Shown here: piece by piece, positions 1-7,963 of the stretch
Layout: the number at the start of each line of letters is the position of its first letter
Numbering within the stretch: position 1 is the first letter of the stretch
Source of the DNA: Streptomyces sp. TLI_235
GTDB taxonomy: Bacteria > Actinomycetota > Actinomycetes > Streptomycetales > Streptomycetaceae
DNA length: 64,000 bases
NCBI GenBank assembly: GCA_002300355.1
Contig: NSGV01000002.1
Coordinates: 372,001-436,000, forward strand
Reading direction: 5' to 3'
The notes under the pieces: model-generated
The model's database searches: none
What the model saw: only the letters and a program-made list of their open reading frames with translations
What the model was told of the DNA's origin: nothing
Made by a program: the position numbers and the translations under genes

Positions 1-960
1 GCCGACGAGGACGGCACCGCGGACCGGGACGACTCGCTCACCGTGCTCTTCCTCTGCTGCCACCCGGTGCTCACGCCGGCCGCCGCCGTCGCGCTCACCC
101 TCCGATCGGTGGGCGGACTCACCACCGCGGAGATCGCCCGCGCCTTCATGGTGCCGGAGGCCACCATGGGGCAGCGGATCAGCCGCGCCAAGCAGAAGAT
201 CAGGTCCTCCGGCGTGCCGTTCTCGATGCCCGCCCCCGAGGAGCTGCCGCGCCGCCTCGACCTGGTGCTGCAGGTCCTCTACCTGGTCTTCACCGAAGGC
301 CACACCAGCAGCAGCGGCCCTGACCTGCAGCGCGTCGACCTCTCCCGGGAGGCGATCCGGCTCGCCCGGGCGCTGCACCGGGCCGTCCCCGACAGCAGCG
401 AGGCGGCCGGGCTGCTCGCCCTGATGCTGCTCACCCACGCCCGCAGCACCGCCCGCACCGGGCCGGACGGCGAACTCGTCCCGCTCGCCGAGCAGGACCG
501 CGGCCGCTGGGACGCCTCGGCGATCGCCGAGGGCACCGCGCTGATCACCGCGACCCTGCCGCGCGGACCGGTCGGCCCCTACCAGGTGCAGGCCGCCGTC
601 GCCGCCGTGCACGACGAGGCCGCCACCGCGGAGGCCACCGACTGGCCGCAGATCCTGGCACTGTACGGCGTGCTGGAACGCCTCTCCGACAGCCCGGTGG
701 TCCGGCTCAACCGCGCGGTGGCCGCCGCCATGGTGCACGGCCCGCGTACCGGCCTCGACCTGCTCGCCCGCCTCGACACCCCCGACGCCCTCGCCGGCCA
801 CCAGCGCCTGTTCGCCGCCCGGGCCCACCTGGAGGAGATGGCCGGCGACCGGCGGGCCGCCCTCGCCGGCTACCGCGCGGCCGCCGAACGCGCCACCAGC
901 CTCCCCGAACGGCACTACCTCAACCTGCGCGCGGCACGGCTGGCCTCCCGGACCGGCTGA
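1..960 (+). CDS. ECF-type RNA polymerase sigma factor, C-terminal part (5' truncated by window)
   Basis: The frame is open to base 1, so the N-terminal region (sigma-2) lies outside the window. The visible part begins with a sigma-4 helix-turn-helix (LTTAEIARAFMVPEATMGQR, then the RAKQKI helix), which would bind the -35 element. It continues into a long helical tail of about 230 residues with TPR-like alanine-rich repeats (LNRAVAAAMVHGP, then a final HYLNLRAARLA). This sigma-4 plus tail layout is that of the ECF42/'SigJ-like, DUF6596' group, often co-encoded with a DGPF/YCII-domain protein that may lie just upstream. The tail is thought to replace an anti-sigma factor in control. The family call is firm; its regulon is unknown. 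Confidence 0.85.
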   Translation, partial: ADEDGTADRDDSLTVLFLCCHPVLTPAAAVALTLRSVGGLTTAEIARAFMVPEATMGQRISRAKQKIRSSGVPFSMPAPEELPRRLDLVLQVLYLVFTEGHTSSSGPDLQRVDLSREAIRLARALHRAVPDSSEAAGLLALMLLTHARSTARTGPDGELVPLAEQDRGRWDASAIAEGTALITATLPRGPVGPYQVQAAVAAVHDEAATAEATDWPQILALYGVLERLSDSPVVRLNRAVAAAMVHGPRTGLDLLARLDTPDALAGHQRLFAARAHLEEMAGDRRAALAGYRAAAERATSLPERHYLNLRAARLASRTG

Positions 961-1113
961 CCACGCGGCGACCACGTCACCGGAGACGGCGAGCCACTCG
1001 CCCCGGATGCCGGCCGTGTAACCGACGTCGCGGGAGTAGACGCCGCCGTCCGCGGCCGCGGCGAAGAGTTGATTGACGCCGTTGAGTCCGACGTTCGACC
1101 ACCCACGTCGGTG
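961..1113 (-). pseudogene. Remnant of a repeat-containing (propeller/lectin-like) protein
   Basis: The minus strand holds an open stretch with strong streptomycete codon bias. It reads GWSNVGLNGVNQLFAAAADG at its start, then GVYSRDVGYTAGIRGEWLAV and SGDVVAAW. It has no start codon and no stop of its own, and simply runs into the antisense of the sigma-factor gene. The pattern W..V......N.LFA...DG.VY is like one blade of secreted beta-propeller or lectin repeats. I read it as a leftover of a deleted gene; the family is uncertain. Confidence 0.4.
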
Positions 1114-1175
1114 ACGTCGGCCGGGCCCTAGGAGAGAGCACGGTGGCGGCCGCGGGCCCGGATAGCCTGCCCTGC

Positions 1176-1844
1176 ATGACCGAGACCTCCGGCTCCGACC
1201 ACCTCGACACCACCCGGTCCGCGTACGACGCGGTGGCCGTGCGCTACACCGAACTGTTCGCGGACGACCTCGCCGGGTACCCGCTGGACCGGGCGATGCT
1301 CGCGGTCTTCGCCGAGCTGGTGCGGCAGCAGGGCGGCGGCCGCGGCCCGGTGGCCGATCTCGGCTGCGGGCCAGGCCATGTGACGGCACATCTTCGGGAT
1401 CTGGGGCTGGTGGCGTTCGGGGTGGACCTGGCACCGGCCATGGTCGCGATCGCCCGGTCGAGGCACCCCGAACTGCGGTTCGAGGAGGGCTCGATGGCCG
1501 ACCTCGGACTCGCCGACGGCTCGCTCGGCGGCATCCTCGCCCGCTACTCCCTGATCCACACCCCGCCGGAGGAGCTGCCGGCGGTGTTCGCCGAGTTCCA
1601 CCGGCTGCTGGCACCGGGCGGACATCTGCTAGTGGCCTTCCAGGCCGTCGACCGGCCCGCCCCACCGGTCGAGGCCTTCGACCACAAGGTGGCACTCGCC
1701 TACCGCTGGTGGCCGGACGCACTCGCCGCACTCCTGGCGGACGCCGGCCTCCCGGAGGTCGCCCGGGCCGTCCGCGCCCCGTACGAGGGCGAACGCCCCT
1801 GCCCCCAGGCGCATCTGCTCGCCCGTCGGCAACCCGCCGACTGA
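1176..1844 (+). CDS. Class I SAM-dependent methyltransferase
   Basis: A 222-residue protein with the Rossmann methyltransferase motif I VADLGCGPGHVTAHL at about residues 65-79, followed by the acidic strand-2 end FGVDLAP and motif 'YSLIHTPPEELPAV' of the Methyltransf_11/25 group. It would use S-adenosylmethionine; the substrate cannot be told. The ATG at 1176 is preferred over an upstream GTG at 1143 because the family starts just before the 'TRSAYDAVAVRY' helix. A close relative is encoded at 41267-41914 on the other strand, sharing the same motifs and the closing LARRPAD/LARRQPAD, so the two look like paralogues. Confidence 0.85.
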   Translation: MTETSGSDHLDTTRSAYDAVAVRYTELFADDLAGYPLDRAMLAVFAELVRQQGGGRGPVADLGCGPGHVTAHLRDLGLVAFGVDLAPAMVAIARSRHPELRFEEGSMADLGLADGSLGGILARYSLIHTPPEELPAVFAEFHRLLAPGGHLLVAFQAVDRPAPPVEAFDHKVALAYRWWPDALAALLADAGLPEVARAVRAPYEGERPCPQAHLLARRQPAD

Positions 1845-1848
1845 CGGC

Positions 1849-2910
1849 CTAACGGTCGAGCGCGGCGAGGACGGCCAGTTGCTCGGTGACGCGGTCGGCC
1901 GACCAGGAGAGCAGCCAGGCGGTGTGGTCGGGGGCGTAGCCGCGGGGCGCGCTCTCCACCCGCATGACGAGCGCGAGGTAGATGCGGTAGAGCGCCAGGC
2001 GTGCCCGGGCGGACGGGCTGTCGGCGGCGAGGGCGGGGGTGACGCTCCGGTAGCCCGCCATCAGGTCGGGGTCGTCCTCGGGGGTGCCGAGCGGGTCGAG
2101 GCCGACGAGTTCGGCGAGCGGGTCGCCGAAGAAGGCGCGTTCGCCGTCGATGAGGCCGCCGAGGCGCGGGCCGCCCTCGGGGTCGCGGGTGACGACGAGG
2201 TTGCCCTCCCAGGCGTCGAAGTGGACGAGGGCGGGTCGGCGGACGTCGGCCAGTGCCTCGGCGAACCGTTCCGGCAGGCCGGCCAGGGTGTCGGCGGGCC
2301 CGGGGAGCGGCACGTCGAAGCGGGCGGCGTCTGCGAGGACGGCCCGCAGCATGCCGGTGAACGCCTCCGGCCAGTCGGTGCCCTGCAGGCCGGGGACGGG
2401 CTGCGGGTAGCCGAAGCGCGGGCCGGTGGCGGTGGCGATCCGGGCGGCGGCCGCACCCAACTCGCCGCGCAGTGCGGCCCGGTGCTCCGGTGTCAGCTCG
2501 TCCCGCAGTTCGTCCCAGGTGGCGCCGTCGAGGTGGCCGAGCAGCAGCCACTCGCCGGAGTTCTCGGGGCCGGCCGGTTCGTGGTGCAGGACGGCGGGGA
2601 CGGGTGCGCCGGTGGGGGCCGCGAGCCGGTGGAAGAGTGTCTCGGTGCCGAGCAGGCCCTGCTCGTGGGTGAGCGCGGGCGCGTCGGCGGGCGGCGCGGC
2701 CTTGAGCACCAGGCGTCGGCCGTCGGCGAGTTCGACCAGCCGGGCGGAGTTGTGGAGCCCGCCGTGCAGCGCCCGCCCGCCGGTCACCCGTACCGCGCCG
2801 AGCGCCTGCCGGACGCACCGCTCCACACGTTCCTGCTCGACTCCGTCGGTCACGGCGGCGGCGGGCACGGCAGCGGTCACAGCGGCGGCAGACATGGCGG
2901 CAGCGGACAT
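1849..2910 (-). CDS. Aminoglycoside phosphotransferase (APH)-fold kinase
   Basis: A 353-residue protein with the APH/fructosamine-kinase layout. An N-lobe lysine lies in RRLVLKAAPP, the catalytic loop is LVHFDAWEGNLVVT (the usual H-x-D-x-x-x-x-N, here HFDAWEGN), and the metal-binding segment is GLIDGERAFFGDP. Family members phosphorylate small molecules or sugars; actual drug resistance should not be inferred. Two in-frame ATGs (2910 and 2895) both precede an alanine-rich leader; the longer is given, though translation could begin at either. The gene converges on the methyltransferase with only 4 bases between the two stops. Confidence 0.8.
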   Translation of the reverse strand: MSAAAMSAAAVTAAVPAAAVTDGVEQERVERCVRQALGAVRVTGGRALHGGLHNSARLVELADGRRLVLKAAPPADAPALTHEQGLLGTETLFHRLAAPTGAPVPAVLHHEPAGPENSGEWLLLGHLDGATWDELRDELTPEHRAALRGELGAAAARIATATGPRFGYPQPVPGLQGTDWPEAFTGMLRAVLADAARFDVPLPGPADTLAGLPERFAEALADVRRPALVHFDAWEGNLVVTRDPEGGPRLGGLIDGERAFFGDPLAELVGLDPLGTPEDDPDLMAGYRSVTPALAADSPSARARLALYRIYLALVMRVESAPRGYAPDHTAWLLSWSADRVTEQLAVLAALDR

Positions 2911-3111
2911 GGCGCTCCTCGGCAGTCGGCGCGGGATCCTCGGACGCCGCGACACGCGGCCGGACAGCGCCCCGAAGGCAGCGCCGTCCGGGAGTCTAGC
3001 GCCGCCGCGCCCACTTTTGTCGAGCCTTGAAATAAGCGGCGTGCACCGGCCGGGGGCGGTCGCTGTACGCTGCCCGAGAGGAGGGCCGACGGCGGAAGCG
3101 TTCCGGCCCAT

Positions 3112-3130
3112 CCATAAGTCAAACCTATGG
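3112..3130. promoter_or_regulatory. LysR-type operator copy 1 (CCATA-N9-TATGG)
   Basis: The sequence reads CCATA, nine bases, TATGG: a perfect 5-bp inverted repeat with T-N11-A geometry, as in LysR-family binding sites. It has the same half sites and spacing as the palindrome before sdhC (28566-28584). It lies about 120 bases upstream of the fprA-like start. Confidence 0.6.
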
Positions 3131-3132
3131 GG

Positions 3133-3151
3133 CCATAAAGCAGAGGTATGT
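3133..3151. promoter_or_regulatory. LysR-type operator copy 2 (CCATA-N9-TATGT)
   Basis: A second copy lies 21 bp downstream of the first, centre to centre (two helical turns), with one mismatch in the outer base of the right half. Tandem sites on the same DNA face fit binding of a LysR-type tetramer. Confidence 0.5.
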
Positions 3152-3249
3152 ACCGTGGCGCGGCCGCGGCGGCGAAGGTGGCACTCGGAAACCTATCCGC
3201 CGTCCGTTCCCGGGTCGTCCGCGGCCCGCCCCTGCCGAAGGATGCCGCC

Positions 3250-4647
3250 ATGTCCCGCCCCGTCCGGGTCGCGATCGTCGGAGCCGGCCCCGCCGGTGTG
3301 TACGCGGCCGACGCGCTGCTCAAGTCCGACCTCGCCGCCGAGCCCGGTGTCTCGATCGACATCCTGGAGCGGCTACCCGCCCCCTTCGGGCTGATCCGCT
3401 ACGGCGTGGCGCCCGACCACCCGCGGATCAAGGGCATCGTCACCGCCCTGCACCAGGTGCTCGACAAGCCTCAGGTCCGGTTCTTCGGCAATGTCGACTA
3501 CCCCGGCGACCTCGCCCTCGACGACCTGCACCGCTTCTACGACGCCCTGGTCTTCGCGACCGGCGCGGTGGCCGACCGCGACCTCCTGATACCCGGCATC
3601 GAGCTGGACGGCTCGTACGGCGCGGCCGACTTCGTCTCCTGGTACGACGGCCACCCGGACGTGCCCCGCAGCTGGCCGCTGGAGGCCGAGAAGGTCGCGG
3701 TGCTCGGTGTCGGCAACGTCGCTCTCGACGTGGCCCGCATCCTGGCCAAGACGGCGGACGAGCTGCTGCCCACCGAGATCCCGGGCAACGTGTACGACGG
3801 CCTGGCCGCGAACCGGGCCGTGGAGATCCACGTCTTCGGGCGGCGCGGCCCGGCGCAGGCCAAGTTCAGCCCGATGGAGCTGCGCGAGCTCGACCACTCC
3901 CCCACCATCGAGGTGATCGTCGACCCGGAGGACATCGACTACGACGACGGCTCGATCGCCACCCGGCGCGGCAACAAGCAGGCCGACATGGTGGCCTCGA
4001 CGCTGGAGAACTGGGCGATCCGCGACACCGGCGACCGCCCGCACCGGATCCACCTGCACTTCTTCGAGTCCCCGGTGGAGATCCTCGGCGAGGACGGCCG
4101 GGTGGTGGGCCTGCGCACCGAGCGCACCGCCCTCGACGGCACCGGCGACACCAAGGGCACCGGTGTCTTCCAGGACTGGGACGTCCAGGCGGTGTACCGC
4201 GCGGTCGGCTACAAGTCGGACGAGCTGCCGAAGCTGCCCTTCGACAGCATCGCGGCGACCGTCCCGCACGAGGCCGGCCGGGTGCTGGAGGCCGGGGCGC
4301 ACCTGCCGTCCACGTACGTCACCGGCTGGGTCAAGCGCGGTCCGGTCGGCCTGATCGGGCACACCAAGGGCGATGCCAACGAGACCGTCGCCTGCCTGGT
4401 CGCGGACCAGCGGGCCGGGCTGCTGCGGCTCGCCGAGTCGCCGGCCGAGGACGCGGTGGTGGCCTTCCTGGAGGAGCGCGGCGTCGACTACACGACCTGG
4501 GAGGGCTGGCAGCGCCTGGACGCGCACGAGCGGGCGCTCGGCGAGCGCGAGGGCCGGGAGCGGATCAAGGTCGTCCCCCGCGACGGGATGCTGCGCGCCT
4601 CCGGCAGCTCGCTGACGGCCGGCCGGGAGACCGCCGCGGGCGAGTGA
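3250..4647 (+). CDS. fprA: FAD-dependent ferredoxin/adrenodoxin-type NADP+ reductase
   Basis: A 465-residue flavoprotein of the adrenodoxin-reductase/FprA family that moves electrons between NADPH and ferredoxins. The N-terminal FAD fold is VAIVGAGPAGVYAADAL (residues about 6-22), followed by PFGLIRYGVAPDHPRIKG, a family hallmark. The NADP-binding fold is VAVLGVGNVALDVARIL (about 152-168). The C-terminal signature GWVKRGPVGLIGHTKGDA is complete. The ATG at 3250 fits the family N-terminus. The promoter region carries tandem LysR-type palindromes also seen before sdhC. Natural partners in this window include the ferredoxin and P450 at 54.0-55.5 kb, but no direct link is shown. Confidence 0.93.
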   Translation: MSRPVRVAIVGAGPAGVYAADALLKSDLAAEPGVSIDILERLPAPFGLIRYGVAPDHPRIKGIVTALHQVLDKPQVRFFGNVDYPGDLALDDLHRFYDALVFATGAVADRDLLIPGIELDGSYGAADFVSWYDGHPDVPRSWPLEAEKVAVLGVGNVALDVARILAKTADELLPTEIPGNVYDGLAANRAVEIHVFGRRGPAQAKFSPMELRELDHSPTIEVIVDPEDIDYDDGSIATRRGNKQADMVASTLENWAIRDTGDRPHRIHLHFFESPVEILGEDGRVVGLRTERTALDGTGDTKGTGVFQDWDVQAVYRAVGYKSDELPKLPFDSIAATVPHEAGRVLEAGAHLPSTYVTGWVKRGPVGLIGHTKGDANETVACLVADQRAGLLRLAESPAEDAVVAFLEERGVDYTTWEGWQRLDAHERALGEREGRERIKVVPRDGMLRASGSSLTAGRETAAGE

Positions 4648-4661
4648 GCGGACCACGCCGG

Positions 4662-4704
4662 GACGGCCCGGGGCGGCGGACGGGCTCCGCGGCCCCGGGC
4701 CGTC
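4662..4704. terminator. Bidirectional hairpin between convergent genes
   Basis: A perfect 12-bp stem, GACGGCCCGGGG (4662-4673) with CCCCGGGCCGTC (4693-4704), separated by a 19-base loop. It sits between the reductase stop and the end of the convergent hydrolase, with no U tract, as is common in this GC range. Confidence 0.6.
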
Positions 4705-4711
4705 GCCCTGC

Positions 4712-5488
4712 TCAGAGCCGGACGTGTGCCCCCGGGGCGAGGCGGTGCAGGCGGTCGGCCAGCCCGGCGGTGTCGAAGGCCTTGGTGAGCGCGTCGCCGT
4801 CCTCGGTGAAGTGCGTCCAGTGCTCGAAGTGCAGCGGCACGACGTGGCGGGCGCCGAGGATCGCGGCGGCCTCGGCGGCCTGTGCGCTGGTGAGGGTGAG
4901 CGGCGCGTCCGGGATCAGCGGGGTGCGGGCCGCGCCGGCGAAGAGCAGCGCGACGTCGACCGGTCCGACCCGGTCGGCGATCTCGCGGACGATGTCCAGC
5001 GAGGCGTTGTCGCCGCTCACGTAGACGGTGGGCAGGCCTCCGCCGGAGAGCACGAATCCGGTGACCTCACCGACCAGCGGCTCGCTGCCCTGCGGGCCGT
5101 GCAACGCGGGCACGCCGGTGACGCGGAGCGAGCCGCCGTCGGGCCGGGGCAGCACGGTGTGCGCCCAGTTGGGCAGCGCCCGGACCACCCCGCCGAGCCG
5201 GTCGGCCGCCGAGCCGGTCGACAGCACCGTCGGCACCGCGCCGCCGGTGACCAGCTCGCGGCCGGAGGCGTCGAGGTTGTCCGGGTGGTGGTCGTGCGAG
5301 AGCAGGACGGCGTCCACCGGGCCGACCTCGGCGAGCGGCAGCCCCGGGCCGGCCGTCTTGGTCAGGCTGCGGGCGCCGACCGGGTGGGAGCCGGGCCCGT
5401 CGAAGGTCGGATCGGTGAGCAGCCGGACGCCGCCGAGCTCCAGGACTGCGGTCGGTCCGCCGATGTAACGGACGGTCAAGGTGGTCAT
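4712..5488 (-). CDS. Metallo-beta-lactamase-fold hydrolase (UlaG/RomA-like)
   Basis: A 258-residue MBL-fold protein. The N-terminus MTTLTVRYIGGPTAVLELGG is typical of the UlaG-like L-ascorbate-6-phosphate lactonase group, and the metal site is visible as LLSHDHHPDNLDASG (H-x-H-x-x-D). Further metal ligands are likely in PALHGPQGSEP, VYVSGDNASLD and the late VVPLHFEHW. It is probably a zinc- or manganese-dependent hydrolase of unknown substrate. The ATG at 5488 is chosen because it begins the first beta-strand of the fold; the longer reading upstream has no family resemblance. Confidence 0.87.
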   Translation of the reverse strand: MTTLTVRYIGGPTAVLELGGVRLLTDPTFDGPGSHPVGARSLTKTAGPGLPLAEVGPVDAVLLSHDHHPDNLDASGRELVTGGAVPTVLSTGSAADRLGGVVRALPNWAHTVLPRPDGGSLRVTGVPALHGPQGSEPLVGEVTGFVLSGGGLPTVYVSGDNASLDIVREIADRVGPVDVALLFAGAARTPLIPDAPLTLTSAQAAEAAAILGARHVVPLHFEHWTHFTEDGDALTKAFDTAGLADRLHRLAPGAHVRL

Positions 5489-5649
5489 GGCCCGGTCCCC
5501 TTCAGCCGATGATCTCGGTACACCGGGGACAAGCCCGCGGCGATCGCGGTTGTTCCCGCCACGGCGCACGACCTGGCCACGGCCGGGGTGGTGCGGTGGC
5601 GCGCAGGGGTTGTCCGAACGACACCCGCGCGCCCCGGCCGCCGCCTCGC

Positions 5650-6150
5650 TCAGGACGGCAGGGTGATGATCTGCCAGCGCTGGTTCGGGTTGGTCAGCTC
5701 GCCGCACTCGTGGACGTAGACGTTCTCACCGTCGCTGTCGAGGCACTGCAGGGTCTGCTGGTTCTGCAGGGTGATCACCGGTCCGGCCTTGTTCTTCTCC
5801 CACCAGTGCTGGTAGCCGCTGCTGTTGCAGTCGTGGGCGTAGGCCGCGGTGCCGTTGTTGTCCAGGCACTGGCCGGAGGCGACGCCCTTGTAGACGATCG
5901 ACCCGTCGCCGAGCAGGTCCCGGGCGAACTGCTGCCGCAGGTCGTCCGCGTGGCAGTCGCGCAGCCTGTAGTTGTCGCCGCCGCCGGGCGTGTCGAAGAT
6001 GCACTTGCCGAACTTGGCGCTCTTGAACTGCACGAGCTCCCCGAACTCGGCCGGCGGCGTCGCCGCGGCGGGGGCGGCGGTCAGCAGCGGCACGGAGAGG
6101 GCGGCGCTCAGCGCCGGCAGCAGGAGTCTCGCGGGGGTGGGCACACGCAC
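5650..6150 (-). CDS. Small secreted ricin-B-like lectin domain protein
   Basis: A 166-residue exported protein. The GTG start at 6150 is supported by an AAAGGA ribosome site 9 bases upstream. It is followed by a basic start and a hydrophobic Sec signal ending APAAATPPAE. The mature part is a single beta-trefoil-like domain with QCLDNNGTAAYAHDCNSSGY, LQCLDSDGENVYVHECGE and a final NQRWQIITL, i.e. the QxW repeats of ricin-B lectins. It probably binds carbohydrate outside the cell. The N-terminal lobe is divergent (KFGKCIFDTPGGGDNYRLRD). It stands alone, with a terminator-flanked unknown gene upstream. Confidence 0.8.
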   Translation of the reverse strand: MRVPTPARLLLPALSAALSVPLLTAAPAAATPPAEFGELVQFKSAKFGKCIFDTPGGGDNYRLRDCHADDLRQQFARDLLGDGSIVYKGVASGQCLDNNGTAAYAHDCNSSGYQHWWEKNKAGPVITLQNQQTLQCLDSDGENVYVHECGELTNPNQRWQIITLPS

Positions 6151-6323
6151 GGCGGTGGATCCTTTCGAGAGGGGTCCGCAGGCCTGGGGGACGGCAGCGG
6201 TACGGACCGGACGGCCTGACGCACAGCCACGTCCGTTCTCGAACGATGCTAGATCGCCACAAATCGACCCACCCGTGGAGCGGAGCCGCCGGTGGCCGGA
6301 CCGGGCCCGCGGCACGGCGGCCT

Positions 6324-6352
6324 CCCGCGCGGCCCGGTGCGGGCCGCGCGGG
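6324..6352 (-). terminator. GC-rich hairpin after the gene at 6367-7044
   Basis: A perfect 13-bp stem, CCCGCGCGGCCCG (6324-6336) with CGGGCCGCGCGGG (6340-6352), and a 3-base loop. It lies just beyond the stop of the minus-strand gene. Confidence 0.55.
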
Positions 6353-6366
6353 GCGCGTACGGTGCG

Positions 6367-7044
6367 TCAGGACGCCGGGGCCGCGTCCTCGTCCAGGAAG
6401 GGCAGGTCCTGGATCTCCAGCCCATCGCTGCCCAGCCGCGTCCGCTCGGCGTGCTCGCGCATCCGGGCGCCGTAGACCGGATGGTCCATCAGACCGGTGT
6501 AGGTGTCGAAGTCCAGGTCGAGCAGGCCGGCCTCCTCGGCGAGGTACACGTCCAGCCCCGGGTACATCACCGCCACGTACGGCATGTCGTCGAGGTCGGT
6601 GACCAGCACCGGGTACTCACCCGCCGAGTCGGGCTCGCCGACGTACAGCAGCCGCCGTGAGTCGCAGCCGCCGACCAGCGGCAGGCAGCGCCCCGGCAGC
6701 AGCGTCTCGAACTCGGCGAACATCTCCGACCACACGGTCGTGCCGGTGTCGAAGCCGTACAGCTCGTCGGCGGTCTCCGCGAGGGAGCCGCCACCGAGGT
6801 CGGGCGAGGACGGCTCGGGGTACCAGCCGAGGCCCACCGGCAGCGCGGAGTCGAAGGCCAGCCAGCGCCGCAGGCTGGGCGGCAGCGGGCGCCCGCCGGG
6901 CATCCGAAGCCGGTCGATGGCCTCGGCGGGCAGCGGCACCGGCTCGTCGGCGAGGTCCGGCATGTCGACCGTCGCCCAGCCGTCCTCGCGCACCTTCGCG
7001 ATGACGCGCTCGATCAGGGCCTCGCCGTGCAGGTCGTTCTCCAT
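6367..7044 (-). CDS. Conserved hypothetical protein (SMI1/KNR4-like outline)
   Basis: A 225-residue soluble protein with no signal or membrane segment. It begins MENDLHGEALIERVIAKVRE and contains LPPSLRRWLAFD followed by an acidic, aromatic-rich body (GLGWYPEP, FDTGTTVWSEMFAEFE, YPVLVTDLDDMPYVAVMYPG). The 'L...L..WL' opening and a following 'vgd..g..pvlv.D' block resemble SUKH/SMI1-type immunity or cell-wall-assembly proteins, but I cannot confirm this. The ATG at 7044 is the only reasonable start. A hairpin follows the stop. Confidence 0.65.
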   Translation of the reverse strand: MENDLHGEALIERVIAKVREDGWATVDMPDLADEPVPLPAEAIDRLRMPGGRPLPPSLRRWLAFDSALPVGLGWYPEPSSPDLGGGSLAETADELYGFDTGTTVWSEMFAEFETLLPGRCLPLVGGCDSRRLLYVGEPDSAGEYPVLVTDLDDMPYVAVMYPGLDVYLAEEAGLLDLDFDTYTGLMDHPVYGARMREHAERTRLGSDGLEIQDLPFLDEDAAPAS

Positions 7045-7216
7045 GCGCGGCACTGTGCCACACGCCACCGACAGCGCCGCCACCGGCGGCCGGTAACGAG
7101 CCGACACGGAGACTTGCGGACGGCCGAGGACGAACGGGGCAATCGATCGTGCGCCCGCTCGGCTCGTCCTGATGCGCTCGGCGGCAGCTGCCACCACGAC
7201 CGGCTCCGGGGGGACC

Positions 7217-7891
7217 ATGACCGACACACCGCGCGACGAGAGGACCGTCCGGCCCGACACGCCGACGGCCGCCCCCGAGCAGGTGCGGCCGGCCCGGGGC
7301 CGCGCGCTGCGCCGCCGAGCGGCGGCTGTGGCACCGGCCGCCCTGTTCGTGGCCGCCGGCGGCCTCGGGTACGCGTACCGGGCGAACTTCGCCGCGCTCG
7401 GCGCCCACCGCTTCGTCGCACCGCCGACCTTCAGGCCCCTGACCACCGAACAGGACGGCCCGAACACGGTCCGGGTGACCTCCACCACCGTGACGCAGTC
7501 CACCGGGCCGCTCGGCGCGTACCGCACCGGTGTCTCGCGCGGCCACGGGCCGATCACCGCCCGGTACACCGACGGCAGCTCCGTCAGGGTGACGGCGCTC
7601 GGCGTCCACCGGCACGTCTTCGCCCCGGAGCGGGAACTGCGGGAGCACCTCGACGCCGCGGCCCGCGCCGGCGTGCGGCTGGACGGCGTCCGCAGCGTCG
7701 ACCCCGGCCCGCGCGGCGGCGCGATGGCCTGCGGCACCGTCCCGGAGAGCAGCGGTGCGGGCCAGTGCACCTGGGTGGACGGCAGCATGCTGGTCACCTA
7801 CACCGAGACGGGCGCCGCCGGCGGTCTCACCGTGGAGGAACTGGCTGCCCACGCGCGCCAGTTCCGCGCCGCCGCCGAGGTGCCCGGCTGA
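7217..7891 (+). CDS. Hypothetical single-pass membrane protein
   Basis: A 224-residue protein. An N-terminal cytoplasmic stretch of about 35 residues rich in Arg/Pro leads into one predicted membrane segment (VAPAALFVAAGGLGYAY, about 37-53). An outside domain of about 160 residues follows, with CGTVPESSGAGQCTWVDGSM, whose two cysteines could form a disulfide. Unrelated streptomycete membrane proteins often share this layout; no function can be assigned. The ATG at 7217 sits just after GGGGGGACC, a ribosome-binding stretch. Confidence 0.65.
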   Translation: MTDTPRDERTVRPDTPTAAPEQVRPARGRALRRRAAAVAPAALFVAAGGLGYAYRANFAALGAHRFVAPPTFRPLTTEQDGPNTVRVTSTTVTQSTGPLGAYRTGVSRGHGPITARYTDGSSVRVTALGVHRHVFAPERELREHLDAAARAGVRLDGVRSVDPGPRGGAMACGTVPESSGAGQCTWVDGSMLVTYTETGAAGGLTVEELAAHARQFRAAAEVPG

Positions 7892-7963
7892 CCTGTCAAG
7901 GCTCCGCACGGGGCGAGACCGAATCGGACCCGCCGCCGAGCCTCCTCTGACAGGATTCCCCGG

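Larger units (their letters stand above)
2911..3249. other. Divergent regulatory region of 339 bases
   Basis: No gene is supported here. The region separates the APH-like kinase from the ferredoxin reductase gene. It holds two copies of a LysR-type palindrome (listed separately) in an unusually A/T-rich patch at about 3110-3151. A GTG/ATG frame entering from 3148 is open into the reductase but lacks family similarity before residue 35. Confidence 0.6.

Noticed and set aside
1849..2910. APH-fold kinase considered as an antibiotic-resistance gene
   Set aside because: Only general APH motifs are visible; streptomycetes carry many such kinases with metabolic roles, and nothing in the context indicates resistance.
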